A DNA stretch of 64,000 nt from Solirubrobacter pauli. Lineage in GTDB: Bacteria > Actinomycetota > Thermoleophilia > Solirubrobacterales > Solirubrobacteraceae. The notes under the pieces were generated by a model, which did not search any database, was not told the origin of the DNA, and worked only from the letters and a program-made list of their open reading frames with translations. The translations under genes were made by a program, and so were the position numbers. Positions 1-8,256 of this stretch are shown here, piece after piece. The first letter of the stretch is position 1, and each line of letters opens with the position of its first letter. The stretch is taken from NCBI RefSeq assembly GCF_003633755.1, contig NZ_RBIL01000001.1, forward strand, positions 915,426 through 979,425, given 5' to 3'.

Positions 1-732
1 GAGGTCCTGACCGAGGACGACGTGATCGAGGACCGCCCGCACGCGTACCACGGCGGTCGGGCGCGCGGGGAGATCGAGCTGGAGGACGTCAGCTTCCGGT
101 ACGCGCACGAGCGTCCCGCGTTGCAGGACGTGTCGATCAAGCTCCACGCCGGCCAGCGGCTCGCGCTCACCGGCGCATCCGGAGCCGGCAAGTCCACGCT
201 TGCCGCACTCGTCGCCCGCTTCTACGACCCGACGTCCGGACGCGTGCTGATCGACGGCCGCGACGCCCGCGACTGCGCCCAGGCCTGGCTGCGCGACCAG
301 ATCGCGGTCGTCCTCCAGGACACGGTGCTGTTCACCGGCACCGTGCGTGAGAACATCGCCTACGGGGCGGACGCCCCCGACGAAGCCGTCGTCGACGCCG
401 CCAAGGCCGCCGCCGCGCACGACTTCATCCAGCGCCTGCCCGACGGCTACGACACGCGGCTCGGCCCGCAGGGCACGGGCCTCTCCGGCGGTCAGCGCCA
501 GCGGCTCGGCATCGCCCGCACGCTGCTGCGCGACCCGCCGATCATCATCCTCGACGAGCCCACCACGGCGCTCGACCAGGACGCGGAGAACCAGGTGATG
601 GACGGCCTGGACCGCCTGATGCGCGGACGGACGTGCATCCTCATCACCCACTCGGCGCGGCTCGCGAGCACCGCCGACCAGATTCTCGAACTCGACCACG
701 GACGGATCACGGAGGCCACGACGCATGGCTAG
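1..732 (+). CDS. ABC exporter, nucleotide-binding half (5' end missing)
   Basis: Reads in frame from base 1, so the N-terminus and membrane domain lie outside the window; 243 residues remain. It is the ATPase part of an MsbA/LmrA-type ABC exporter. Visible motifs in order: A-loop tyrosine in FRYAH, Walker A GASGAGKST, Q-loop VVLQD, the exporter-style LFTGTVRENI stretch, signature LSGGQRQR, Walker B IIILDEP and H-loop ITHS. All catalytic residues are present. The substrate cannot be told from this domain. Its stop codon lies inside the next gene (8-base overlap), so the two are probably co-transcribed; together with a nucleotide-sugar epimerase this hints at export of an envelope lipid or glycan, which is inference. 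Confidence 0.93.
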   Translation, partial: EVLTEDDVIEDRPHAYHGGRARGEIELEDVSFRYAHERPALQDVSIKLHAGQRLALTGASGAGKSTLAALVARFYDPTSGRVLIDGRDARDCAQAWLRDQIAVVLQDTVLFTGTVRENIAYGADAPDEAVVDAAKAAAAHDFIQRLPDGYDTRLGPQGTGLSGGQRQRLGIARTLLRDPPIIILDEPTTALDQDAENQVMDGLDRLMRGRTCILITHSARLASTADQILELDHGRITEATTHG

Positions 733-1708
733 AGCGCTCGTCACCGGAGCCGCGGGGTTCATCGGCTCGCACCTCGTCGACGCCCTGCTCGCGGACGGCC
801 ACGCCGTCCTGGGCGTGGACTGCTTCAACGACAACTACGCCGCCGAGGACAAGCGCGCGAACCTGGCGGGCGCGAACGACCACGACGCGTTCGAGCTGCT
901 CACCGGCGACCTCGTCGACCTCGACGCGCACCGCCTCGTCGAGCAGAGCGACGTGATCTTCCACCTCGCCGGCGAGCCGGGCGTGCGCGGGAGCTGGGGC
1001 AAGCGCTTCGACCGCTACACGCACCACAACGTCGGCGCGACCCAGCACCTGCTGGAGGCGATGGCGGACGCGGGCGACGGCAAGCGGTTCGTGTACGCCT
1101 CGTCGAGCAGCGTCTACGGCGACGCGCTCACGCTCCCCACGCGGGAGGACGCGACACCGCGGCCGCTCTCGCCCTACGGCGTGACCAAGCTGGCCGCCGA
1201 GCACCTGTGCGTCCTCTACGGCGAGGAGCAGGACGTCAACACGGTCGCCCTGCGCTTCTTCTCCGTCTACGGCCCGCGCCAGCGGCCCGACATGGCGTTC
1301 CGCCGCTTCTGCGAGGCGATCGTCGGCGGCCGGCCGATCGAGGTGTTCGGCGACGGCCGCCAGTCGCGCGACTTCACCTACGTCGCCGACATCGTCGCCG
1401 CCACCCTCGCGGCGGGCTTCGCGGACACGCCGCCCGGACGGGTCTACAACCTGGGCGGTGGCGGCAGCGTGAGCGTCAACCGGGCGTTGGAGACGCTCGC
1501 CGCGCTCGCCGGCCGCCCGCTCGACGTCCGCCACGGCGAGCGCCAGGAAGGCGACGTCGCCGACACGGGCGCGGACACGGCCCGCGCCCGCGCCGAGCTG
1601 GGCTGGACGCCCGCGACCCCGCTCCGCGACGGCCTCGCCGCTGAGCTGGACTGGGTGCGCGAGCGCGCGGTCCCGTTTCCGCGCATGCGGAGCTTGAGCG
1701 CTTCTTGA
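725..1708 (+). CDS. NAD-dependent epimerase/dehydratase (nucleotide-sugar type)
   Basis: 327 residues, an extended short-chain dehydrogenase. The Rossmann motif G8-x-x-G11-x-x-G14 sits in TGAAGFIGSH. The catalytic set is a serine cluster near residues 127-129 with Y151 and K155 (YGVTK). The family converts UDP- or dTDP-sugars (UDP-glucuronate or UDP-glucose 4-epimerases, dTDP-glucose dehydratases) using bound NAD. Sequence such as VDCFNDNY resembles UDP-glucuronate epimerases, but the exact substrate is not certain. It overlaps the ABC exporter by 8 bases and starts with ATG, consistent with translational coupling. Likely role: supply of an activated sugar for surface polysaccharide. Confidence 0.9.
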   Translation: MARALVTGAAGFIGSHLVDALLADGHAVLGVDCFNDNYAAEDKRANLAGANDHDAFELLTGDLVDLDAHRLVEQSDVIFHLAGEPGVRGSWGKRFDRYTHHNVGATQHLLEAMADAGDGKRFVYASSSSVYGDALTLPTREDATPRPLSPYGVTKLAAEHLCVLYGEEQDVNTVALRFFSVYGPRQRPDMAFRRFCEAIVGGRPIEVFGDGRQSRDFTYVADIVAATLAAGFADTPPGRVYNLGGGGSVSVNRALETLAALAGRPLDVRHGERQEGDVADTGADTARARAELGWTPATPLRDGLAAELDWVRERAVPFPRMRSLSAS

Positions 1709-1753
1709 CGTTCGCTCCACACTCGCTTGAGGGGACGTCCCGATACGTCCCCC

Positions 1754-2170
1754 ATGTCCCGCTTCACGCCCAATCGCCCTGATCACCTCGTCGCCTCGAT
1801 CGTCGCCCTCGCCGAGCAGAGCAACCGCCTCGCGCTCGACGCCGCCATGGAGGCCGCTCGCGCCGACCGCGAGGGCCACACCGCCACCGTCGTCGACCAG
1901 ATCTGCCGCCTCGCGGTCGGCGCCGGCGTCTCCGCCGGCGAGATCGTCTGGCTCGTCACCGAGCTCGAGAGCGCGACCGAGGACCTCGGCCAGCTGGCCG
2001 AGGCCGGCGTCGCCGTCGCGGGCATGGAGTCGTGCATGATCGCGGTCACCGAGGCCGTGCAGGGGGTCGCCGACCGCGGCGCTCCCGTCGAGGTCTCCTC
2101 TTCTGCCGAAGCGCTGCGACGGGTCAGCGCCCAACTGGCAGAGCTGCTGCCACGCCTCCAGCCGGCCTGA
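1754..2170 (+). CDS. Orphan chemoreceptor signalling-tip protein (truncated MCP-like)
   Basis: 138 residues from ATG at 1754 (a TTG at 1727 is in frame but less likely). Residues about 13-55 reproduce the conserved hairpin tip of methyl-accepting chemotaxis proteins: an IVALAEQSNRLALDAA segment followed by MEAARAD and a VVDQICRLA turn, matching the family pattern of IA-Q-N-LALNAA-EAARA, VV and R-LA. The rest is an amphipathic helix ending in a Leu-heptad tail, as in the descending arm of an MCP. There is no membrane segment, HAMP or sensor domain, and no che genes are nearby. The protein could be a soluble helical adaptor or a relic of a receptor. Function unknown. Confidence 0.7.
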   Translation: MSRFTPNRPDHLVASIVALAEQSNRLALDAAMEAARADREGHTATVVDQICRLAVGAGVSAGEIVWLVTELESATEDLGQLAEAGVAVAGMESCMIAVTEAVQGVADRGAPVEVSSSAEALRRVSAQLAELLPRLQPA

Positions 2171-2177
2171 CGGACCG

Positions 2178-3308
2178 CTAGCCCGGAGGCTTGAGCCGGG
2201 CCAGTCGCAAGGCGAGGTGGCACAACAGCCGGTCCTCGCCGTCGTGCAGGTTCACGCCGGCCACTTCCTCGATCCGACGCAGGCGGTAGTACAGCCCGCC
2301 GCGGTGAAGGGACAACGCCGCGGCGGTGCGCTTCACATCGCCCGCGTGATCGAGATAGGCCTCGAGCGTCCGCACGAGCGACTGGTCCCCGGCCAGCAGC
2401 CGCCGGAGCCCCTCCGGCAGATCGTCCAGTGCCGCGTCCGGCAGCGCCGTCACCACGCGCTCCACGCCCAGCCCGTCCCAGCTCGCGGTCCCGCTCTCCT
2501 CGTGGGCCGCGACCCGCAGCGCCGCCAGCGCACGCCGGTAGGACGTGCCCGCGTCGCGCAGCGCCTCCACCGCGTCCCCCTGGCCGATCAGCGCCCGCGG
2601 TGACGCGAGCGCCCCGAGCGCCTCGAGCACCGCGGCGCTCCCCCGCTCGCCCGCCAGGCACACGAGCCGCTGCTCGAGCTCGGCGCACAGCGCCTGCTTG
2701 GCCGCCAGCCGCGCCCGCAGCCGGTCCAGCGCCTCCGCGCTCCACTCCTCCCCCGCCGGGCTCGCCGGTGCCGCCACCCACACCCGCAGCGGCCGCAGTG
2801 GCAGGTAGTGCTCGGCTTCGAGGTCGTGCGCGGCCTGCTCGGCGTGCGTGAGGTCGCTGCTCAGCAGCGCGGTCACGAGCTGCTGCTCGTGACGGCGGCG
2901 GACGAGCTGCGCGTCGGCGTCCGGGCCGACCAGCGCGGCGGCCTCCGCGGCGGCCGCCCGCGCGAGCCGGAGCTCGTCCGCGTTCACGGCCGGCTCCTCG
3001 AACAGCCACAGGTACCCGAGCCGGCGGCCGGCGCCCACGAGCGGGATGCAGACCCGCGCGCGCATGCCGATCTCCGGCCGGGCGGGGATGTGCACCGGGC
3101 CCGTGGCGGTGCGGATGCCCTCGGCGAACAGCGCCACGCGGGCGTCGTCCGGAGCGAGCCGGCCGAGGATCGACGCGGTGCGCACCGCGTCCAGCTCGCC
3201 GAACTGCGTGCTGTACGCGAGCGGCCGCAGCTCGGCGTCATCGATCAGCACTGGACGACCCAGGCTCAGGCTGAGCGAATCGACGATCTCCTGGAGCCCT
3301 CGGTCCAA
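2178..3308 (-). CDS. PucR/CdaR-family transcriptional regulator
   Basis: 376 residues from a TTG start. The N-terminal half looks like a GAF-type sensor (about residues 10-130, with GRPVLIDDAELRPLAYS and VCIPLVGAGRRLGYLWLF). The C-terminal end carries the PucR/CdaR helix-turn-helix, DVKRTAAALSLHRGGLYYR, followed by LRRIEEVAGV, the most conserved part of that family. Such proteins are activators of purine, sugar-acid or amino-acid catabolic genes. The gene lies 21 bases after the PHP phosphatase gene on the same strand, so the two are probably one transcript. The effector is unknown. Confidence 0.85.
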   Translation of the reverse strand: MDRGLQEIVDSLSLSLGRPVLIDDAELRPLAYSTQFGELDAVRTASILGRLAPDDARVALFAEGIRTATGPVHIPARPEIGMRARVCIPLVGAGRRLGYLWLFEEPAVNADELRLARAAAAEAAALVGPDADAQLVRRRHEQQLVTALLSSDLTHAEQAAHDLEAEHYLPLRPLRVWVAAPASPAGEEWSAEALDRLRARLAAKQALCAELEQRLVCLAGERGSAAVLEALGALASPRALIGQGDAVEALRDAGTSYRRALAALRVAAHEESGTASWDGLGVERVVTALPDAALDDLPEGLRRLLAGDQSLVRTLEAYLDHAGDVKRTAAALSLHRGGLYYRLRRIEEVAGVNLHDGEDRLLCHLALRLARLKPPG

Positions 3309-3329
3309 CGCGGGACCGAACTTACTCCG

Positions 3330-4097
3330 TCAGCGCGTGGAGTTGGCGCGTTCTTCCGTTTCCGGGAGCGCCAGGCGCGGGTTGCCCTCGCGGAGCAGGA
3401 AGCGCGGGTTGGACTGCGTGAGCCGGAACGCCTGGACCTCGCTGACCCCGAGCCGGCGCAGCGCGTCGTAGCCGTACGGGAGGATCTCCTCGCGGGTACC
3501 GGGGTGCGTGTCGGAGGCCAGGCAGTAGGCGCGGCCGCTCATCACGAGCTTGGTGGCGACCTCCTGCGGAGCGGGGCCGTGGGCGCCGAGCAGGCTGGAG
3601 ACGTTGACCTGCAGCAGCGCGCCGGCCTCGGTGTGCGGCGTGAGCCGGTCGATCGGGCCGCGGACCCGTTCCGGGTGGGCGAGCAGCAGGCCGTAGCCGA
3701 GGCGGGTGAGGCGCTCGACGGCGGCGTCGAAGTCGTCGTGCAGGCCGGCGAAGGGGCACTCGAGCAGCAGCCACTGGGCGTGCGACGGGCCCTGGGCGAT
3801 CAGCTGCAGCTCACGGTCGGCCAGCTCCAGCGCGTCCTCGTGCGCGAGCTCACCGCCCGGATGCAAGGTCACGTTCAGCCCTTCGGCGTGAATGGCATCC
3901 TGCAGCTCGGCGCGGCGGCCGGCGAGCTCGGAGATGTCGATGTGCGGGAAGTTCGAGCGCTTGATGTGCGAGGTCGTCGCGACGTCCAGCACGTCCTCCT
4001 GGTCCAGCAGACGTGCATAGCGGACGGCCGCTTCAAGGGTCCGCGCTCCATCGTCGAGGCCCGGCAGGATGTGGCAGTGGAGATCGACGTACGGCAT
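3330..4097 (-). CDS. PHP-domain protein, CpsB/YwqE tyrosine-phosphatase type
   Basis: 255 residues, the normal length for the CpsB/CapC/YwqE family of manganese-dependent protein-tyrosine phosphatases that act on capsule-polymerisation kinases. The first metal motif D5-L-H7-C-H9 in VDLHCHILPGLDDG is diagnostic, and further metal ligands are expected in TTSHIK, LLLAHPER and ASDTHPG, all present. No partner BY-kinase is in the window, although an epimerase and ABC exporter lie 1.6 kb away. It could act on another phosphate ester. It is the upstream gene of a pair with the PucR regulator. Confidence 0.85.
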   Translation of the reverse strand: MPYVDLHCHILPGLDDGARTLEAAVRYARLLDQEDVLDVATTSHIKRSNFPHIDISELAGRRAELQDAIHAEGLNVTLHPGGELAHEDALELADRELQLIAQGPSHAQWLLLECPFAGLHDDFDAAVERLTRLGYGLLLAHPERVRGPIDRLTPHTEAGALLQVNVSSLLGAHGPAPQEVATKLVMSGRAYCLASDTHPGTREEILPYGYDALRRLGVSEVQAFRLTQSNPRFLLREGNPRLALPETEERANSTR

Positions 4098-4199
4098 GGC
4101 CCTATAGGTGGTAACAGGCCGTCAGCAGCGGTCGTGTGCGACTTCACCTGTTCAAAACATTTGCTAACGCAACCAAGGGCGATCGGCATCATTGCCCCC

Positions 4200-4721
4200 A
4201 TGGCCCGCATTTCCCCGGTCGACGAGACCTCAGCGCCGCCCGAATCCGTGGAGCTTGCCGCCGCGCACGCTGCCACGGGCGGGCGGATGACGAACATGAA
4301 GTGGACCCTCGCGCATTCGCCGGTCGCGCTGGACGCGCTGCTGCAGTGGTATCCGCTGCACGACCAGATCGCGCCCGTGCTCGGCGAGCGGCGGACGTGG
4401 CTGTTCTGCCACGCGATCTCGACCGAGAGCGACTGCCTGATCTGCTCGACGTTCTTCCGGCGACTGCTGATCGACGCGGGCGAGGACCCGTCGAACCTGC
4501 AGCTCGACGAGCTCGACGCGCTGATCGTCGACCTGGGCCGCCGGCTGGCCGAGGACCCGCACACCGTCGACGACGCGATGCACGCGCGGCTCGCGGAGCG
4601 GTTCACGTCCTCGCAGGTCGTGACCCTGATCGCGTTCGGGGCGATCATGCTCGCCACCAACGTCTTCAACGACGCGATGGGCGTCGAGCTCGACGACTAC
4701 CTCGAGCGGTACGCGGCGTGA
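4200..4721 (+). CDS. AhpD-like/carboxymuconolactone decarboxylase-family protein
   Basis: 173 residues from ATG at 4200. The all-helical AhpD/CMD fold is indicated by C79-L-I-C82, the redox CxxC of AhpD-type proteins, and by the helix TLIAFGAIMLATNVFNDAM near the C-terminus. Family members are peroxidase partners or decarboxylases. The gene overlaps the next gene by four bases (GTGA), so it is translationally coupled to a mycofactocin-type dehydrogenase. No clear ribosome-binding site precedes the ATG. A redox or carboxylic-acid catabolic role is inferred; the substrate is unknown. Confidence 0.75.
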   Translation: MARISPVDETSAPPESVELAAAHAATGGRMTNMKWTLAHSPVALDALLQWYPLHDQIAPVLGERRTWLFCHAISTESDCLICSTFFRRLLIDAGEDPSNLQLDELDALIVDLGRRLAEDPHTVDDAMHARLAERFTSSQVVTLIAFGAIMLATNVFNDAMGVELDDYLERYAA

Positions 4722-5503
4722 TCGCGTTCATCACGGGCGCCGCCCACGGCCAGGGCCGCGCGACGGCGATCGCGCTCGCGGAGGACGGCTACGACATCGT
4801 CGCGCTCGACGTGGCGGCGCAGCTGACGTACCCCGCGTACCGCATGGGCTCGACCGAGGAGCTCGACTCGCTCGTCGCCGAGGTCGAGGGCCGCGGGCGC
4901 GAGTGCCTGCCGGTGATCGCCGACGTGCGCGACTTCGAGGCGGTCGACGCGGCCGTGACCGCGGCCATCGACCGCTTCGGCCGCATCGACGTCCTCTTCA
5001 ACAACGCGGGCATCTGCGCGTACGGCATGGCGCACGAGCTGACCGAGCCCGAGTGGGACGCGATGATCGACATCAACCTCAAGGGCGCGTGGATCGTCGC
5101 CCGGCAGGTGATCCCGCACATGATCGCGGACAAGCGCGGCGTGATCATCAACAACTCGTCGATCGCGGGGCTGCGCGGCATGGGGCGGCTGTCGCACTAC
5201 GCGGCCTCCAAGTGGGGGCTCACCGGGCTCACCAAGTCGTGGGCGATCGAGCTCGCGCCCCACGGCATCCGCGTCGTCTCGATCCACCCGACGGGCGTCG
5301 ACACGCCGCTCAACGACGGCCTGGCGGCGATGGAGGGCAAGACGCCGCAGGAGATCGCCGAGGCGTCGGCGGGCAACCTGCAGCCCGTGCCGTGGATCGA
5401 CGCGCAGGACGTGGCCGAGGCGGTGCGCTTCCTCGTGTCCGACAAGGCGCGCTTCGTCACCGGGTCGCAGTTCGTGCTCGACGCGGGGCTGCTGACCCGT
5501 TAG
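4718..5503 (+). CDS. SDR oxidoreductase, mycofactocin-coupled type
   Basis: 261 residues from GTG at 4718, which overlaps the previous stop. The cofactor motif is TGAAHGQGR, followed by NNAG, S-x(12)-Y-x3-K within SSIAGLRGM and YAASK. Between beta-2 and beta-3 it has the extra segment (AYRMGSTEELDSLVAEVEGRG) typical of SDRs whose NAD(H) is not exchangeable and that pass electrons to mycofactocin. No mycofactocin genes lie in this window. Its stop codon interlocks with that of the convergent SDR (TTAG at 5500-5503). Alcohol or sterol-type substrates are plausible but unproven. Confidence 0.85.
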   Translation: MIAFITGAAHGQGRATAIALAEDGYDIVALDVAAQLTYPAYRMGSTEELDSLVAEVEGRGRECLPVIADVRDFEAVDAAVTAAIDRFGRIDVLFNNAGICAYGMAHELTEPEWDAMIDINLKGAWIVARQVIPHMIADKRGVIINNSSIAGLRGMGRLSHYAASKWGLTGLTKSWAIELAPHGIRVVSIHPTGVDTPLNDGLAAMEGKTPQEIAEASAGNLQPVPWIDAQDVAEAVRFLVSDKARFVTGSQFVLDAGLLTR

Positions 5504-6411
5504 CGGTAGTCGGCGACGTTCGCGGGGCGGCCGTCCTCGATGAAGCGCCAGGCGTCCGGCCTGGAGCCGTCGACGTCGGTGAAGCCGTAGACCTGCGCGA
5601 GGCCGCCGCTGGAGAGCGACTCGCCGTTGAACCGGGCCTTGTCCGGGTCGGCGGCGAGCGCCGCCACCGCGCGGCCGACGAAGCGCGGCGTCTCCGAGAT
5701 CGCGAAGTCGGGGATCTTCGCGAGCGCGTCGCGCCAGTTGTCCTCGCGCACGCCGAAGTGCTCGAGCATCATCTCGCTGCGCAGCCAGCCAGGCGTGAGC
5801 GACACGGACGTGGCCTGGTGCTTCGCCAGGTCCTGCGCGTGCGCCCAGCCCATCCGGTTGATCGCCACCTTCGCGAGGTCGTAGAACGGCGACTCGCGGT
5901 AGGTCTTGGCGTTGTACTCGGTGGTGCCGTCGCCGACCTCGATGTGCAGGCCGCCCGGCTCCTGGATGAGCAGCGGAAGCGCGTAGTGGGCGGTGATCAG
6001 GTGCGTGTCGATCCCGAGGCGGAGCAGGCGCAGGCCGTTGGCGAGGTCGTGCTCCCAGACCGGGCTGGTCCACTCGAACAGGTGCTCGCCACCCCAGACG
6101 TCGTTGACGAGGACGTCGAGCCGGCCGTGGTCGGCGCGGATGCGGGCGACGAGCGCCTCCACCTGCTCGCGCTCGAGGTGGTCGGTCGGCACGGCGATGC
6201 CCGTGCCGCCCGCCTCGGTGACGAGCTCCGCGGTCCCTTCGATCGTCTCCTGCGTGCGGCCGTACTCCGACACCCGCTCGCGGGTGGTGCGGCCCGTCAC
6301 GTACACCGTCGCGCCGGCCGCGCCGAGCTCGGTCGCGATGCCGCGCCCGGCGCCGCGCGTGGCGCCCGCGACGAGCGCCACCCGGCCCTCCAGGGGTTTA
6401 TAAACGTTCAT
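5500..6411 (-). CDS. SDR-family oxidoreductase
   Basis: 303 residues from ATG at 6411; an in-frame GTG at 6447 would run into the neighbouring gene. The Rossmann motif is GATRGAGRG, then a TGRTT turn typical of NADP-preferring SDRs, DVLVNDVWGG in place of the usual NNAG, and a catalytic Y-x3-K in FYDLAKVA. The C-terminus carries an extended segment (GFTDVDGSRPDAW). It is transcribed divergently from a TetR regulator with only 19 bases between start codons, so it is the probable target of that repressor. The substrate is unknown. Confidence 0.85.
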   Translation of the reverse strand: MNVYKPLEGRVALVAGATRGAGRGIATELGAAGATVYVTGRTTRERVSEYGRTQETIEGTAELVTEAGGTGIAVPTDHLEREQVEALVARIRADHGRLDVLVNDVWGGEHLFEWTSPVWEHDLANGLRLLRLGIDTHLITAHYALPLLIQEPGGLHIEVGDGTTEYNAKTYRESPFYDLAKVAINRMGWAHAQDLAKHQATSVSLTPGWLRSEMMLEHFGVREDNWRDALAKIPDFAISETPRFVGRAVAALAADPDKARFNGESLSSGGLAQVYGFTDVDGSRPDAWRFIEDGRPANVADYR

Positions 6412-6430
6412 TCGGTTATTATTACCAGCG

Positions 6431-6961
6431 ATGCCTCGCCCTCGCACGCGATCCGACGAAGAGCTCCTGGACGCGGCCTACGCGCTGGTGCGCGAGGGAC
6501 GGCTGACGTTCGCCGCGGTCGCATCGGCGACGGGCCTGTCGGGCGCGACGCTCGTGCAGCGGTTCGGCACCAAGGAGGCGCTGCGGCGGCGCGCGCTGCT
6601 GCGGGCCTGGGACGGGCTCGAGGCGCGCACGCGAGAGCTCGCGGCGTCGGCGCCCGGTACGCCGGAGGGCGCCGTGGAGCTGCTCGTCGCGCTCTCCGGC
6701 CAGTACGACGAGATCGACCGCTACGCCGACAACCTGCTGATCCTGCGCGAGGACCTGCGGGACCCGGCGCTACGGGCGCGCGGCGCGGCGTGGGAGCGCG
6801 AGCTGCTCGCGGCGCTCGACGCGCGCTGCGGCGAGGGACGAGGCGCCCTGCTGGCGGCGCATTGGCAGGGCGCCGTGACCTGGTGGGCGTTCCGACCCGA
6901 GTCCGGCCCGCTCGACGAGACCCTGCGGAAGAGCCTCAGCGCGCTCGTCGCGTTGTTCTAG
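6431..6961 (+). CDS. TetR-family transcriptional regulator
   Basis: 176 residues. The N-terminal helix-turn-helix is clear: EELLDAAYALVREG, then LTFAAVASATGLSGATLVQRF and GTKEALRRRAL. The C-terminal ligand domain is helical and short. It is divergent from the SDR gene at 5500-6411; both start codons and the 19 bases between them must contain the promoters and probably the operator. A perfect 10-base palindrome GTTTATAAAC at 6396-6405 lies over the SDR start region. Control of the SDR and of itself is the standard arrangement, inferred here from position. Confidence 0.85.
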   Translation: MPRPRTRSDEELLDAAYALVREGRLTFAAVASATGLSGATLVQRFGTKEALRRRALLRAWDGLEARTRELAASAPGTPEGAVELLVALSGQYDEIDRYADNLLILREDLRDPALRARGAAWERELLAALDARCGEGRGALLAAHWQGAVTWWAFRPESGPLDETLRKSLSALVALF

Positions 6962-6968
6962 CCGCCGG

Positions 6969-7925
6969 TCATCCCGCGAGCCACCGCACGATCTCCGCCG
7001 CCGGCCGCTCCCGCGCCAGCGGATACGCCTCCCCCGCCCACAGGTTGAAGCCGTCCGCGTCGCCGGCCGCCCGCGCGGCGGCTCGGAGCTGCGCGGTGGC
7101 GTGGTGGATCTCGGGATACGCGATCGGCGCGTCGGGGTGCTCGGCCATGAACCGGTTGCGGACGCCGCGCGCGAGCCGCCCGCTGAACGCGCGCGTGAGC
7201 GCGGTCGGCGCGCTCCCGGTCACGAGCCGCTCGCGGTACGCCGCGACGGTCCCTGCCTCGTCCGCGAGCAGCAGCGCGGTGCCGACCTGCACGGCCGCCG
7301 CGCCGAGCGCCCGCGCGGCGCGCACCGCCTCGGGCGTGCCGATGCCGCCTGCGGCCACGACCGGGACCTCGACCTCCCCCAGCAGCTGAAGCAGGGACAG
7401 GAGGCCGATCGGCACCGTGTCGGGCGCGTCCACCCACGTACCGCGGTGCCCGCCCGCCTCGCCGCCCTGCGCGACGAGCACGTCGGCACCCGTCGCGATC
7501 GCCGCGCGCGCCTCGTCCGGGCTCGTGACGGTGACCCAGGCCTCCCCCGGGACATCCGGCAGCGGGTCCGGGCAGCCGAAGGTGTACGAGACCGCGGCGA
7601 TGTCCTCTCCCGCGAGCAGCGCGAGCTTCGCGTCCCAGTCGTCGTCTTCCCAGCGTGGCTCACCCAGCCCGGCGACATAGTCGGCGTAGGTCCCCGGATC
7701 GGCGCGCGGCCCGGGCACGAACAGGTTCACGCCGAACGGCTGGTCGGTCAGCGCGCGCGTCGCGGCGATCCGCTCGCCCAGCACCGACGCGCTCAGGTAG
7801 CCCGCCGAGAGGAACCCGAGGCCGCCTGCGTTCGAGACGGCCGCGACGAGCTCCGGGGTGGTCGGCCCACCCGCCATGGGGGCGCCGATGATCGGGACGG
7901 GACGGTCGTCGATGACCACGTGCAC
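6969..7925 (-). CDS. Nitronate monooxygenase-like FMN enzyme
   Basis: 318 residues, a TIM-barrel FMN protein of the nitronate monooxygenase / 2-nitropropane dioxygenase family (also related to FabK enoyl-ACP reductase). Diagnostic stretches are IIGAPMAGG near the N-terminus, PFGVNLF, the AQGGEAGGHRG motif and VVAAGGIGT plus GAAAVQVGTALL for FMN phosphate binding. The family oxidises alkyl nitronates such as propionate-3-nitronate with O2. It converges with the tetR gene, seven bases apart. Which of the class I activities it has cannot be told by eye. Confidence 0.88.
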   Translation of the reverse strand: MHVVIDDRPVPIIGAPMAGGPTTPELVAAVSNAGGLGFLSAGYLSASVLGERIAATRALTDQPFGVNLFVPGPRADPGTYADYVAGLGEPRWEDDDWDAKLALLAGEDIAAVSYTFGCPDPLPDVPGEAWVTVTSPDEARAAIATGADVLVAQGGEAGGHRGTWVDAPDTVPIGLLSLLQLLGEVEVPVVAAGGIGTPEAVRAARALGAAAVQVGTALLLADEAGTVAAYRERLVTGSAPTALTRAFSGRLARGVRNRFMAEHPDAPIAYPEIHHATAQLRAAARAAGDADGFNLWAGEAYPLARERPAAEIVRWLAG

Positions 7926-8004
7926 GTCTTATCACGACGTCCCGATGGTCGGATACCCGAGCGTGCGGAGCCGCACTATTGGTGGCTGTTAGCTTGCATC
8001 CCAG

Positions 8005-8036
8005 TTGTCACAAGGGTGTCACAAGCTTGTTACTAT
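8005..8036 (+). promoter_or_regulatory. Operator-like repeats with long-spacer promoter upstream of the 48-residue peptide gene
   Basis: The 9-mer TGTCACAAG occurs at 8006-8014 and 8017-8025 (11-base period). The second copy is followed directly by its near-inverse CTTGTTAC at 8026-8033, giving a dyad with one mismatch. A -35-like TTGTCA (8005-8010) and -10-like TACTAT (8031-8036) flank it with a 20-base spacer. A dyad inside a 19-20 base spacer is typical of MerR-type activated promoters; that link is inference, since no MerR gene is in the window. Confidence 0.45.
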
Positions 8037-8109
8037 CTCGGTGCGACCTGCCGATGAGGTAGGGAGCACTCCTCCCCATCTCCCCGTCACTCCTCCCCAA
8101 GGACGCACC

Positions 8110-8256
8110 ATGAGCAAGCTGGTCTCCGCCATCAAGCGGACGTTCGCCGACGCCGCCGCACCGACCGTGCACTTCCACCAGGGCACGACCAACTCGTTCC
8201 CCGAGGTCTGCCACGAGGGCGCCTGCGAGCGCCCGCGCCTGTCGGTCCGCGGCTAA
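8110..8256 (+). CDS. Small Cys/His protein of unknown function
   Basis: 48 residues from ATG at 8110, preceded by AAGGA at good spacing. An N-terminal basic amphipathic helix (SKLVSAIKRTFADA) is followed by VHFHQGTTNSF, then C-H-E-G-A-C and a basic end. The HxH and Cx4C could bind a metal or form a disulfide. I do not recognise the family. Its stop (TAA) interlocks with that of the convergent marR gene. It has its own repeat-rich upstream region at 8005-8036. It could be a metal-binding or stress peptide; a modified-peptide precursor is less likely, because no modifying enzyme is adjacent. Confidence 0.55.
   Translation: MSKLVSAIKRTFADAAAPTVHFHQGTTNSFPEVCHEGACERPRLSVRG

Noticed and set aside
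6396-6405. GTTTATAAAC palindrome as the TetR operator
   Set aside because: It is inside the SDR coding start (codons for NVYKP) and only 10 bases long; too weak to list as an operator on its own.
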